In this document: piece after piece, positions 12,278-22,928 of the stretch
How the letters are laid out: every line of letters begins with the position of its first letter
How positions within the stretch are numbered: the stretch's first letter is position 1
NCBI GenBank assembly: GCA_009746045.1
Contig: RPFO01000079.1
Coordinates: forward strand, 753,285-817,284
DNA from: Mesostigma viride
Taxonomy: Eukaryota > Streptophyta > Mesostigmatophyceae > Mesostigmatales > Mesostigmataceae
Direction of reading: 5' to 3'
DNA: 64,000 bases
Program-made: the position numbers and the translations under genes
Notes under the pieces: model-generated
Databases searched by the model: none
Seen by the model: the letters and a program-made list of their open reading frames with translations, nothing else
What the model was told of the DNA's origin: nothing

Positions 12278-15200
12278 ATGCCGACGTCCAATATGGCGGT
12301 CGGCGCGAAAGTCGAACATATAGCAGCTCATCGAAGCAGCAACATAGGTGTGCATTTGCCATCAAGAGCTTTGCGCTCTAAAGCAAACCTGAGGCGACCC
12401 CATCTGAGCGAGTCTAAAAGGGACGACCACGAATACAAACCGACACCTGTCAGGATTCGATCACCGTGGTTTATATTTGTAGCCGGAAATCTCCTGCTGT
12501 CAATTGCCGCGTTCCTCGGCATCGTGGCCGTACAAGCAATCGTCCATCTTCAAGTCGATTGCTGTACCCTTTTTGTGGACGTTTTCGTGGCCCTGGGCGT
12601 AGTCGCCGTTTGTGCTTCAGGTGAGTTAAGCGCTTTCGTACAGGCCTGCGTGCAAATAGTAAGTATCCGTGTCATGCTGAAAATCAGGCAATTAATTACC
12701 AACGCTTCGATATCCGGCGCGTTTCTCATCGCTGATGCGGTACTGCCCGAAGGTCGTTTTGTGTATTTCATTGTGAGGCGAACGAGTACGCTTGTCTATG
12801 GATTGAAAGCGACTTCGCACAATTAGATCTCTCGGGCGAACTCGCCATAGATGATTTCGTGCTGCATCACTGACAATTCACTTCACTGCTTTTTGGACAC
12901 GCTGGTATGCTTGGCTTTCTCTTGCAAATTTCAATGTCAGTGCCGGTCACCCATTTCATTGGAGGGTACTGGAGGTATGCAGCGCAGGGATGGGCCTCCT
13001 GGCAGCCTTTCGTGGGAGGCTTCCGCTTCGTTCTCTTCCAGGCCCTCTCTTGGTGCCTCTACTCCATGGCGCTGGTGCTCGTCACCATGCCCCTGCTGCC
13101 CGCAAACCTCCTGCCGCACTCCCTGCTGCCACCATGGATGCTGCCCACACTCGTCACCGGTGGAGGCGCCTCAGCGCTGCTGGCAGAAATGCTGGTGCGT
13201 CGCCACACGACTATATTTCCTCATGCATTGTGTGCGCAGTTGGCATCGGTTGCACCTAACTGGTACAGCGCTGGTATTGTGCATACGACCATGGGAATGG
13301 CATTACTGGGGTGGAAGTAGCATGGGCGCATCCACTGTGGCACATGTCATCGCCTTTATGAGGAAGCATGGTTGCAAAGTGGTGGTGTCCTCTCCCCCTT
13401 CCCCCTTCCCCCTCCCCGCCCCATGCCTCTGCTACTGATCATGAGAATAGCACGCATGCCTCTGCGTCTCCAAACTTGACAAAATTTGCGCGCTCCAATT
13501 CTGACCCCTGCGCCCGCCAACCTCTATTTGTGTGCCCACCCACCCGCCCCATCCTGCCAGATGGTGTCGTCGCTGCTCACCTTCCAGGGCGGCCCCGCAG
13601 CGACCTCCCTCAAGGCAGATGCCTCCCAACCGCTGGATGCGGATGGTGATGGCTCGCGCACGGGAGAGGTCACCTCAGCCATGATGCTCGCATCATCGAT
13701 AGAGAAGGATCCATCACCGCTACCCTCCCTGCCATCCCCCAAGCCGCCACACGCCTCATCGCCCCTGCGAATGCCCTGCTCTCCTGCACAACCCTCCGAG
13801 CTGGTTACGGAGGAGCCAGCCGCGGATTCGGCAGGCACAGAGGACGCGACCGCTGGCCCCCTTGGGGATCTGCCCACGTTGGTGAGGGAGGCAGGGGTCA
13901 CCGCCAAACGCTGCCCCTCCACAGCCTCGACGGAGGTGGCCACAGAGCCTTGCTCCCCTCTGACGCCGGGCTCTGACCCCCTGGGTGTGTCAGATGGCAG
14001 CACTCGTAGCATTGGTGATAGCAGTAGTCGCAGCGCCAGCACAGTGGCCAGCACTCCCCCCACCAGCGCCAGGACAGCTGCGAACACCCTTCGTCTGGCC
14101 GGCGGTGGTGCCACCCCTCATCTGGCGTCCCGGCTGCGGTCTCCCATGCCGGGTCGCCCCCCCCGCCCGCTCCTGCGCACGCTGTGGATGCGCTTCCTGG
14201 CCGGCCTGGTCATCACGGTGCTGTACACGCCGCACTACCTCTTCCTGCTGGCGCTCGCGCTGCCCTTTGGCGCGCTGCCCTTTCAGTGGGCAGTGTTCGT
14301 GCACACGGTGCTGCTTACGCCCTACGTGGCACTCACCTATCGAGGCAAACCACAGCTCAATGGGCGGCGGCGATGGGAGTGGATCCGCGTGCGGTGAGTT
14401 TGGGTGGCCGGCACGCGAGTGGGTGGGCAGGTGGGTGGGCAGGTGGGTGGCTGGGTGGGTGAGTAGACGGAAACAACCATATTTCCTGAGCTTTGGCAGG
14501 TGGGTGGGGGCAAGCATTCCTGTTTTGCCAAGCAGAGCATGGCCAAGCAGCGCTCCGCCTGCGGCCATGCGCCCTGGAGGACTCTGGTCGGTCGGGTGGC
14601 TTGCATCCCCTTGGCCCCCGGCATGTCTGCAAGGTTGCCCATCGCCTGTGCTGGGGACGTTACCTATCCTTACGGGTGTGACAGGCGGGCGGGTGCACCT
14701 GTGCCGGTTGTCCAGGGAAAGTTGGTGGCAGCGCTTCTGCTGGCACGGCCCCGTGCTTTGGGTCTACATGCATGCCTTATGACCCAAGCAGCACAAGCCG
14801 CCTTGCTATCAAGAGCAAACATGCTATAAGCTTCTCATACGTCCCGCAGCGGTGTCGCTGCATGTGCTTTGGATGGATTATTTTCTGTGACCATGCTGTC
14901 TTCCGTCACCATCGCATGATGGTGTCTCTGACCGGCTATGACCTGTCTATCCATGCCTATAATGGCCCCATCCATATCATGGGCAGCAAGTGGCCCCTGG
15001 CACCACGTGTGTGCGACCTTGCATGATCTTGATGCATGGTTCTAGTCACCGTGACAGGGGTGGGAACGTGTCCAGCCGTGTTGTGCTTGGGTAGGTTGCA
15101 ATGCTGTCCTGCCATCCATGTCTGACACGGCTGGCGCGTCTCCTCAGTGCTTCTGCTAACAGGACGAATTCGTCAGCTGGTTGACGAATTTCGAAATTAG

Positions 15201-18200
15201 TCGTAAAAATGTTAACCATTTAGGGCAACGCGTCAACCACATTCGTCAACCAACCCGGCAATTTGCAACCAATTGACAAATATGTTCCGCAATTCGTCAG
15301 CCGGTTTGACGAAATGTTAAGGGTATTTGTCAACCATGCAAGTCAGGTTTTCCCATAGAGAGGCCAGACCTGAGGTCCAGGGGCGCGGCGTCAGGCTGTC
15401 AGCCCGTACCAGTTGAATCCTAGGTACGCTGCAGCACAGTTCATACTATAGTTGGTTTGGAACGACAGTAGGGTTCATGACAATTTCAGTCGGGTACCAA
15501 AACTGTTGAGTAAAAAAACCTTGTGAGCCGAGGAAGGCAGGACCAGGGCATGAAAAATTGATTGACAAAGTACGCAGGGACCTCCGACCTCTGGCCGTCT
15601 GGCGACTGATGTAATAAAATATTGCATGCGACATTGCTTCTATAATGGCGGCGGCCTGCGATGTTTAGGTAGTGTTGAGCTAGACAATGTCAAAGAAAAA
15701 CGGTTTGGCAGGTTTCAAGACTAGTAACTTGGATGCCCTGTTATTAAAAAAGCTGGAGAAACTGTTCCGGAAGCAACAAAAAATATAGTTGACCTAGGTC
15801 GCAGTTTAGATGAAAAGGAGGGCAGGCAGGGCCGCGACAAACGCAAGGAGAGCAGAGCTTGACGAAGAGGATGGGTCTCATGCGCAGGAACAGGAAGATG
15901 GCGGTCAGTCAACATCATCCGACAAGAGTGATCCATCGGCAGCGCCTCAATTTTTGGCGAGGAGGAATCTAGCGAAACGGAATCAGGCGAGGAGGGGGCC
16001 AAGACAGCAGGGAGCAAGGCCGATGATGGCGGCAGCTCTGAGGCAAGGAAGAAGAAGGGCAAGAGAAAGCAGCTCCCAAGACGAAAAGGCAGAGACAGGA
16101 GTACAACAGGCAGTATAGCAAGGAGCGGCGGGACCGCGAGCAGTGGTGGGAAAACGGAAAGTAAGAATGGGCCAAACAGACTACGGCGCCCAGCGGTGTG
16201 AAGATGATTCAGTGCATTCATACTAGTTATAAATTTATCATTTATGCAGTTGTCAACAACCACAATGTGATGTTGTTTTTCGTCTACATGCATCACATGT
16301 GTGTGAGCGACCTTAAGTTATAAAGATATAAAGCTTCCCTCTCACCCCCCCAGGTTTGACAAAGCGGCAAGGCAAATAGTCAACCAGTTTGACGAATTGC
16401 CGAGGCAAATAATCAACCATTTGACGAAGTGCCGAGGCTTGTAGTCAACTGTTTGACGAATGACAAAACCCCTTAGCAGAAGCACTGCGTAACCTCACCT
16501 TCTCCTTGCCTTGCATGGTGGCCCCCAGCAGGGTGGTGGCGGTCATGGAGGAGGCGGCGGACCTCTACTTTGGGGGCATGGCCATCATCGTGGACGGGGA
16601 CGAGGCGGAAACGACGCAGGAGGGGGAGGCATGTCTGCCAGGGGGAGGGAAGGGGGAGAAAGAGAAGGAAGGAGACAAAGGGGAAAAGGAAGGGGAAGAA
16701 AAAGGGGAGAATGAAGCGGACGGGGAAAGGCATGCGGTCGAGAAGGTTAGCAAATGCAGGGGGGCGGCTATGAGGAAAGGGGAGGGGGAGGATGTTAGTG
16801 ACGCGCCGGCGGCCGAGGGAAGCAATTGGCGAGGCATGGAGGATGCGCAAGGGGAGAGTGTGGAGGGTGGTGCGGGGAAGGGTGGGCCAAGTGGCTGCGG
16901 CACTGGTGGATGCGCGGCACCTGTGTGTTCCGGTGTTGACAAGGAGCCGCCCGTGGTGTTCCTCCCCGACAAGAAATATGTGTACGGGTACCATGTGAGT
17001 GGGGGCGGCAGCAATGGAGGGGGGTTTGTTATGTGAAGGTGTGCACAAAGTGCTGTTGGGTTCTTGAATGGCTCCTGTGCATAATGCCCTCTTTGTTTGC
17101 GCGTAATGGGGGTGGCTGCTGGATCAGGGGGAGGGGATATGTGTGTGGTTCGGGTGCGGGGGTGGGGGCAGGGGCGGGGCCGGGGCCGGGGCCAGGGCCG
17201 GGTCGGGGACGGGGACGGAAACGGGGACAGGGGCGGGGGTGGGGGCGGGGGCGGGGGCGGGGCGGGACGGGGACGGGGACGGGGACGGGGACGGGGACGG
17301 GGACGGGGACGGGGACGGGGACGGAAACGGGGACGGGGACGGGGACGGGGACGGGGACGGGGACGGGGACGGGGACGGGGACGGGGACGGGGACGGGGAC
17401 GGGGACGGGGACGGGGACGGGGACGGGGACGGGGACGGGGACGGGGACGGGGACGGGGAGGGGGCCGGGGACGGGGACGGGGACAGGGGACGGGGACGGG
17501 GACGGGGACGGGGCCAGGGCGGGGGGTGGGGGCGGCGGCGGGCAGGGGCCGGGGGCGGCGGCGGGCGGGGGCGGGGCGGGGGCGGGGCGGGGCGGGCGCG
17601 GGCGGGGCGGGGCGGGGCGGGGGCGGGGGGGCGGGGGCGGGGGCGGGGGCGGGGGCGGGGGCGGGGGCGGGGCGGGGGCGGGGGGGGGCGGGGGGGGGCG
17701 GGGGCGGGGCGGGGGCGGGGGCGGGGGCGGGGGCAGGGGCGGGGGCAGGGGCAGGGGCAGGGGCAGGGGCAGGGGCAGGGGCAGGGGCAGGGGCAGGGCC
17801 GGGGGCAGGGGCAGGGGCAGGCGGGCAGTGAGCACCTGCGCATGTCCATGCAGTCACCTGTGGTTTTCTCCATGTGGTTGGTTCTGTGCAGTAGTTTGCT
17901 GCCTTTTGTGTTGTAATGCGTGAGATGCTGTCTTTCACTGGAGATGTGCGGCCATTACAGGCGCTGGGGTTATGGGCTGGCGATGTGTATAGGCAGACGC
18001 AGGGCTGAACTGTTGGGGAGCCGCATACGCGCGTCAGGCTGAAGACACTTACTCCTGGGGATGGAAACCTGGATGATGGCCTTGGTGCTGACCTGTCTTT
18101 TCTCGTGTGGTTCCCCCCACCACGGTGCACGCATGCACTTCGAACAACCAACAACCCCACCTACCACCTACCACCCACCACTCACCACCCACCGCCCACC

Positions 18201-18236
18201 GCCCACCGCCCACCACCCACCGCCCACCGCCCACCA

Positions 18237-18298
<62 letters not shown>

Positions 18299-21200
18299 AC
18301 CCATCACCCACCACCCACCACCCACCACCCACCACCCACCACCCACCACCCACCATCCATCGCTCACCTCCCACCACCCATCGCTCACCTCCCACCACCC
18401 ACCACCCACCACCTGCCACCCCCCTCCCACCAACCACCAACCACCAACCACCCACCACCCGTGGCGTGGCGTCCACCAGCCTCACGGCCTGTACCCGGTC
18501 ACGCTTGGCTGGTTCCACATGACCACTGCGTGGAGGCGGCGGCTGCCAGGCATCTCCCCCGTCGCTCTGGCGGCGAGCGTCATCTTCTACGTGCCTTTCT
18601 TGCGCGACCTGTTCATGTGGTCGGGCGCACGCGACGTCTCGCGACACGCCTTCCGCGCCGCGCTCAAGGAGAGGAACGCAGTCGTGCTCTGCCCGGGGGG
18701 ACAGGTGCGGCACGTGCAAGGGGGGGGGGTGCGGCCAGCGCAAGTGGCCAGGGGGGTGGTAGTTCGCTTGATTACTGTGCTGCACCGTCTGTTGGCAGGT
18801 TGGTTGCTATCAGGCGCTGCTTTTCTTCACTGCGGTTAGAGAGGGTTTGAATGGGTGAATGTGGAGCTACAGGGGGGAGTCAGCTGTTTTCAGTATGCGC
18901 TGTGGCCAGCTTGGGCTTTGGGCTGCTTAGTGTTTCCACACAAGCACCTTTTCCCTCCACCCATTCGTTGGCGATCGATCGGGTGTATATGCTTCTTGTG
19001 CATGGCACGCAGGCAGGCAGCAGGCATGCGTTGGGTTTGTGGCCAGGGGTGTCCACTATCCCTCGACCATGCTGCCAGCGTGGACTTGTGTCACCGAAGC
19101 AGCATGCTGGCTTCCCGCGCATTTTATCATGTCCTGCTCCCTTGTGCCTTCGAGTGGCCTCTCCCTCCCTTGTCTCACATTGCCTGTGAGGCTATCATTC
19201 TTCTGCTACTGCTGCCCTGGTCGCCCCGCACGCAACCGCGGAACCCCTGCCCCCCCCTTTCCTGCCCCCCCCCTTCCAGAAGGAGCTGATTGAGTTCAGC
19301 CGCAACGGCCCCAACGCGGCCAAGATCTCGGTCTACGCGCGCCACACCGGGTTTGTGCGCGAGGCGCTGCTGGCCAACGCGGCGCTCGTGCCCATCTTTT
19401 GCTTTGGCGAGACACGGCTGTTGCACAACCTCATCCACTGGCCTGCCGCGCAGGTAAGGGGGCGGGGTTGCAGGCTTCTTAGGGCACATTGGCACCTGTG
19501 TGTGGCAGCTGCCAGCATGCAGCTGATGTGGTTGGAGCCACGTGGGGGCAGTGCTTCTGCTATGGGTTTTTGTCATTCGTCAAACAGTTGACTATTTGCC
19601 TCGGCACTTCGTCAAATGGTTGACTATTCGCCTCTGCAATTCGTCAAACTGGTTGACTGTTTGCCTTGCCGCTTTGTCAAACTTGGGGGGGGGGAGGGGG
19701 GGGAGGGGGAAGCTTTATTTCTTTATAATAAGCTTAAGGTCGCTCGCACATGCATGTAATGCATGTAGACGAAACACAACATCACATTGTCGTTGTTGAC
19801 AACTGGATAAATGATAAATTTATAACCAGTATAAATGCACTGAATCATCATTACACCGCTGGGCGCCGTAGTCTGTTTGGCCCATTCTTACTTTCCGTTT
19901 TCCCACCACTGCTCGCGGTCCGGCAGCTCCTTGCTATACTGCCTGTTGTACTCCTGTCTCTGCCTTTTCGTCTTGTGAGCTGGCTTTCTCTTGCCCTTCT
20001 TCTTCCTTGCCTCAGAGCTGCCGCCACCATCGGCTCTGCTCCCTGCTGTCTTGGCCCCCTCCTCGCCTGATTCTGTTTCGCTAGATTCCTCCTCGCCAAA
20101 AATTGAGGCGCTGCCGATGGATCACTCTTGTCGGATGATGTTGACTGACCGCCATCTTCCTCTTCCTGCGCATTAGACCCATCCTCTTCGTCAAGCTCTG
20201 CTCTCTTGCGTTTGTCGCGGCCCTGCCTGCCCTTCTTTTCATCTAAACTGCGACCTAGGTCAACTATATTTTTTGTTGCTTCCGGAACAGTTTCTCCAGC
20301 TTTTTTAATAACAGGGCATCCAAGTTACTAGTCTTGAAACCTGCCAAACCGTTTTTCTTTGACATTGTCTAGCTCAACACTACCCAAACATCGCAGGCCG
20401 CCGCCATTAAATAGAAGCAATGTCGCATGCAATATTTTATTACATCAGTCGCCAGACGGCCAGAGGTCGGAGGTCCCTGCGTACTTTGTCAATCAATTTT
20501 TCATGCCCTGGTCCTGCCCTACTCGGCTCACAAGGTTTTTTAACTCATCTGTTTCAGTACCCGACTGAAATTGGCATGAACCCTACTGTCGTTCCAAACC
20601 AACTATAGTATGAACTGTACTGCAGCGTACCTAGGATTCAACTGGTACGGGCTGACAGCCTGACGCCGCGCCCCTGGACCTCAGGTCTGGCCTCTCTATG
20701 GGAAAACCTGACTTGCATGGTTGACAAATACCCTTAACATTTCGTCAAACCGGCTGACAAATTGCGGAACATATTTGTCAATTGGTTGACGAATTGCCGG
20801 GTTGGTTGACGAATGTGGTTGACGCGTTGCCCAAAATGGTTAACATTTTTACGACTAATTTCGAAATTCGTCAACCAGCTGACGAATTCGTCCCATTAGC
20901 AGAAGCACTGCGTGGGGGAATGTTGCTGTGATGTTGCGGGATAAAACTGCAGGGATGGTGGGTGCGGCATCTGCCACGGTTTTCTGCGGCTGATTAGGCT
21001 CCGGTAGCACTTGTGGCATGGGGCATGTGAATGCGAGCGTTAAGGATAGCTGGGATAGCTGCATACTTACCAACTCTTCCTGAGAAGCTTTGATCGCAAC
21101 ACACAATCATCTCCTGCGTCGCAGTGAGCATCCACTGCAAGCTGCCATCGCGTCCCCAGCCCCAGCCAGCCGTTACTTTTCAGAGAGCTGCGTCCCCAGC

Positions 21201-21558
21201 GTAAGAGTCGTGTCTTCTCCCCGTCTTTCAATTGCTCACTTCTTATGCTCGTGCCACCCTTCTGTGTGCGCAGAGCTGGACGTACAAGCTGCTGGGTTTC
21301 CCCATGCCCTTCATCCCAGCAGGCATGGCGGGCTTCCTGCCGCTGCCGCGCCGCCGCGTTCCCGTCCACGTGGTGGTGGGCAAGCCGATCGATCCGCCAC
21401 CCTTCACGCTGGTGGATGGCCACGTGCCGCCCGAGGTGGTCAAGTGCGTCCACCGGCGCTATTACGCGGCGCTGGCCAGCCTGTTTGAGCGCTACAAGGC
21501 GCAGTGCGACCACGCGGGGGTGGAGCTGGAGGTGGTGGGTCTGCAGGCCGAGGCATGA
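12278..21558 (+). CDS. DGAT2: DGAT2-family acyltransferase, seven exons
   Basis: Exons: 12278-12620, 12941-13194, 13561-14393, 16532-16994, 18480-18704, 19280-19453, 21274-21558. All are GT-AG with matching phases, giving 858 aa. The family acylates diacylglycerol to triacylglycerol at the ER membrane. Hydrophobic helices lie at residues 64-89 and 96-113, with more in exon 2 and exon 3 (about 450-475). The catalytic HPHG is His631-Gly634 and is split by intron 4, preceded by KYVYGY. Downstream are [37 protein letters not shown] and VPIFCFGET, then the VVVGKPI block. It is longer than typical (about 350 aa) owing to an N-terminal extension, a Ser/Pro/Thr-rich exon 3 segment and a Glu/Lys/Gly-rich insert in exon 4. 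Introns 3 and 6 hold hAT-type elements and intron 4 holds microsatellites. The ATG at 12278 is the first in frame; a short upstream exon cannot be excluded. Confidence 0.88.
15145..16487 (+). mobile_element. hAT-type non-autonomous transposon, copy 1, in DGAT2 intron 3
   Basis: Terminal inverted repeats CAGTGCTTCTGCTAA / TTAGCAGAAGCACTG bound 1343 bp. An imperfect 8-bp duplication flanks it (CGTCTCCT versus CGTAACCT, 6 of 8). TTGACGAAT-type motifs recur in both subterminal regions, as in hAT transposase-binding zones. There is no transposase. It is nearly identical, in inverse orientation, to the copy at 19549-20910. Confidence 0.85.
17150..17825. repeat. GGGGAC / GGGGC / GGGGCA repeats in DGAT2 intron 4
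   Basis: About 200 bp of (GGGGAC)n at 17265-17460, then GGGGC-rich sequence, then (GGGGCA)n to about 17820. All are purine/G-rich on the coding strand. The intron interrupts the HPHG codons of the acyltransferase. Long frames on either strand are repeat artefacts. Confidence 0.95.
18165..18465. repeat. CCCACC-type microsatellite before DGAT2 exon 5
   Basis: About 300 bp of CCCACCG/CCCACCA repeats, drifting to CACCTCCCACCA variants, running up to 15 bp before the 3' splice site at 18479. It may serve as an extended pyrimidine-rich tract. Confidence 0.9.
19549..20910 (-). mobile_element. hAT-type non-autonomous transposon, copy 2, in DGAT2 intron 6
   Basis: Same family as copy 1, reversed, 1362 bp, with the same CAGTGCTTCTGCT terminal repeat. 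It is flanked by a perfect 8-bp target duplication CGTGGGGG at 19541-19548 and 20911-20918, the hallmark duplication length of hAT elements. A G-run variant near 19686 explains most of the length difference from copy 1. No transposase is encoded. Confidence 0.9.
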
Positions 21559-22196
21559 GGGTTGCATGGGCATGCCATGGGGGAAGTGTCAATGGTGCAC
21601 TGAGCTTTCATGAATCGTTGAATTTTTTCACCTTTGCGGCGCTGCCTGGCATGCCCAATGTGCGGTATGGTTGCTGCACTTTGTTCGTCATGAGAACTGG
21701 TTGGGCTTCTGAGAACTGCTTGGTTCCAGGTTTCGCTCATCTTATGCCTGCAATAGCTCATACTTTTTTTATCCTGGCGGGATGGAGCCCTGTCAGCTAT
21801 GTCATGTTTTTGGTAGGAATGAGGCAGCATGCCCAGGACATCCCCTGTCCACTGTCTGCCTGTGTTGAACCACCAAGTATTCGTTGCATGTGTGTGCGTT
21901 GATGGACAGTTTGCATTGCAGCATGTGACTAGAGCTTTGGTATAGAAAGTCAAGGCCTCGACATGTAGAATCATGTGTGATTGTGTGGCTTGAGTTTTCA
22001 ACTGTGTCAACATCGTACATCCTGCATGACATGCCCTCGAGCAGTATTCATGCACATTCTACTGTTGTACATTGCAAGTTAGTTTCTAGTAAAGCTACTG
22101 GGTTCTATCATATGGTATTTATTGTACTGATGCTTGTAGTTTGTAAATAAATGAATGAGTTTCAACACCTAGTATAAAGTGGCTATGCATGTACCG
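21559..22196 (+). terminator. DGAT2 3' untranslated region with TGTAA signal
   Basis: About 600 bp of AT-richer sequence after the stop. TGTAA at 22142-22146 followed by ATAAATG is the usual polyadenylation signal of chlorophycean algae and would give a 3' UTR of about 600 nt. No further coding exon is visible. Confidence 0.6.
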
Positions 22197-22425
22197 TAGT
22201 GGTCAAAATCACTTTGCTACAAATACTTGGCGAATCGACCTCTGTGCTTTTTTTTGGCTCGACTCTGTGCTTGTCTACTAGATTTTGTACTAAATACACT
22301 GGATTTTACTGAGAAGGTGCGGCGTTGCAATTACCATGTTGAAATAGTTTTGCCGCTCGCAAATCAACACTTTTACCTTGTTTTGAGTTCGCAAAATAAT
22401 TTTTCGCCAAGTGATTTTGACCACC
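22197..22425. mobile_element. Short MITE-like element with terminal inverted repeats
   Basis: TGGTCAAAATCACTTTG at 22200-22216 is matched in inverse by CCAAGTGATTTTGACCA at about 22407-22423 (one mismatch). The 190-bp interior has no coding capacity. Target duplications are not clear. Confidence 0.55.
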
Positions 22426-22749
22426 ACCGGGTAGTCTCATAAGCACAACTTTCACTGAGGTTATCTAGCACAAATTTCCAAGGCACCACTCTATAGCCGT
22501 TTTTTTTTATCACGTGCAGTTGGGTTTTAGATTGGATCGATGCCTTCGGACCCGAAGTCCCAGGCCTATCTATCGTCCCCTTCGGCAATCGTCCTGTGGC
22601 CTCGCCTAACCCCAACTGCAGGCGCCCTGATGAACCGCGCTGGCAACCGGCAATCGATCGCCTTTGACATCAACGCCCTCGACTGTAGGCAACAACCCCC
22701 TCTAGGTAGTGTATCCTGGTACGGATACGGTCAAATATGGTACGGCATG
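22426..22749. other. Intergenic stretch, no feature seen
   Basis: Unique sequence between the MITE-like element and the inverted repeat at the LINE 3' end. Nothing recognisable on either strand. Confidence 0.5.
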
Positions 22750-22928
22750 GCCTTATGCTCACGTGACGCAGTCACGTGTCTATTAATTAATTAATTAATG
22801 GTACGGCATGTCTGGGCAGTGAATACGGCATTAATTAATTAATGAATTAATAGACACGTGACTGCGTCACGTGAGCATAAGTCCTCAGTGGGAGGGGAAC
22901 ATGGGATGGAATGGATGGTGTAAGCTAT

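Noticed and set aside
17150-17825. Telomere or subtelomere
   Set aside because: GGGGAC/GGGGCA are not the TTTAGGG or TTTTAGGG repeats of green algae, and the array lies inside a gene intron.
16565-18160. Pro/Arg- and Gly-rich frames of 240-530 codons
   Set aside because: Translations of GGGGAC/GGGGC microsatellites in a DGAT2 intron.
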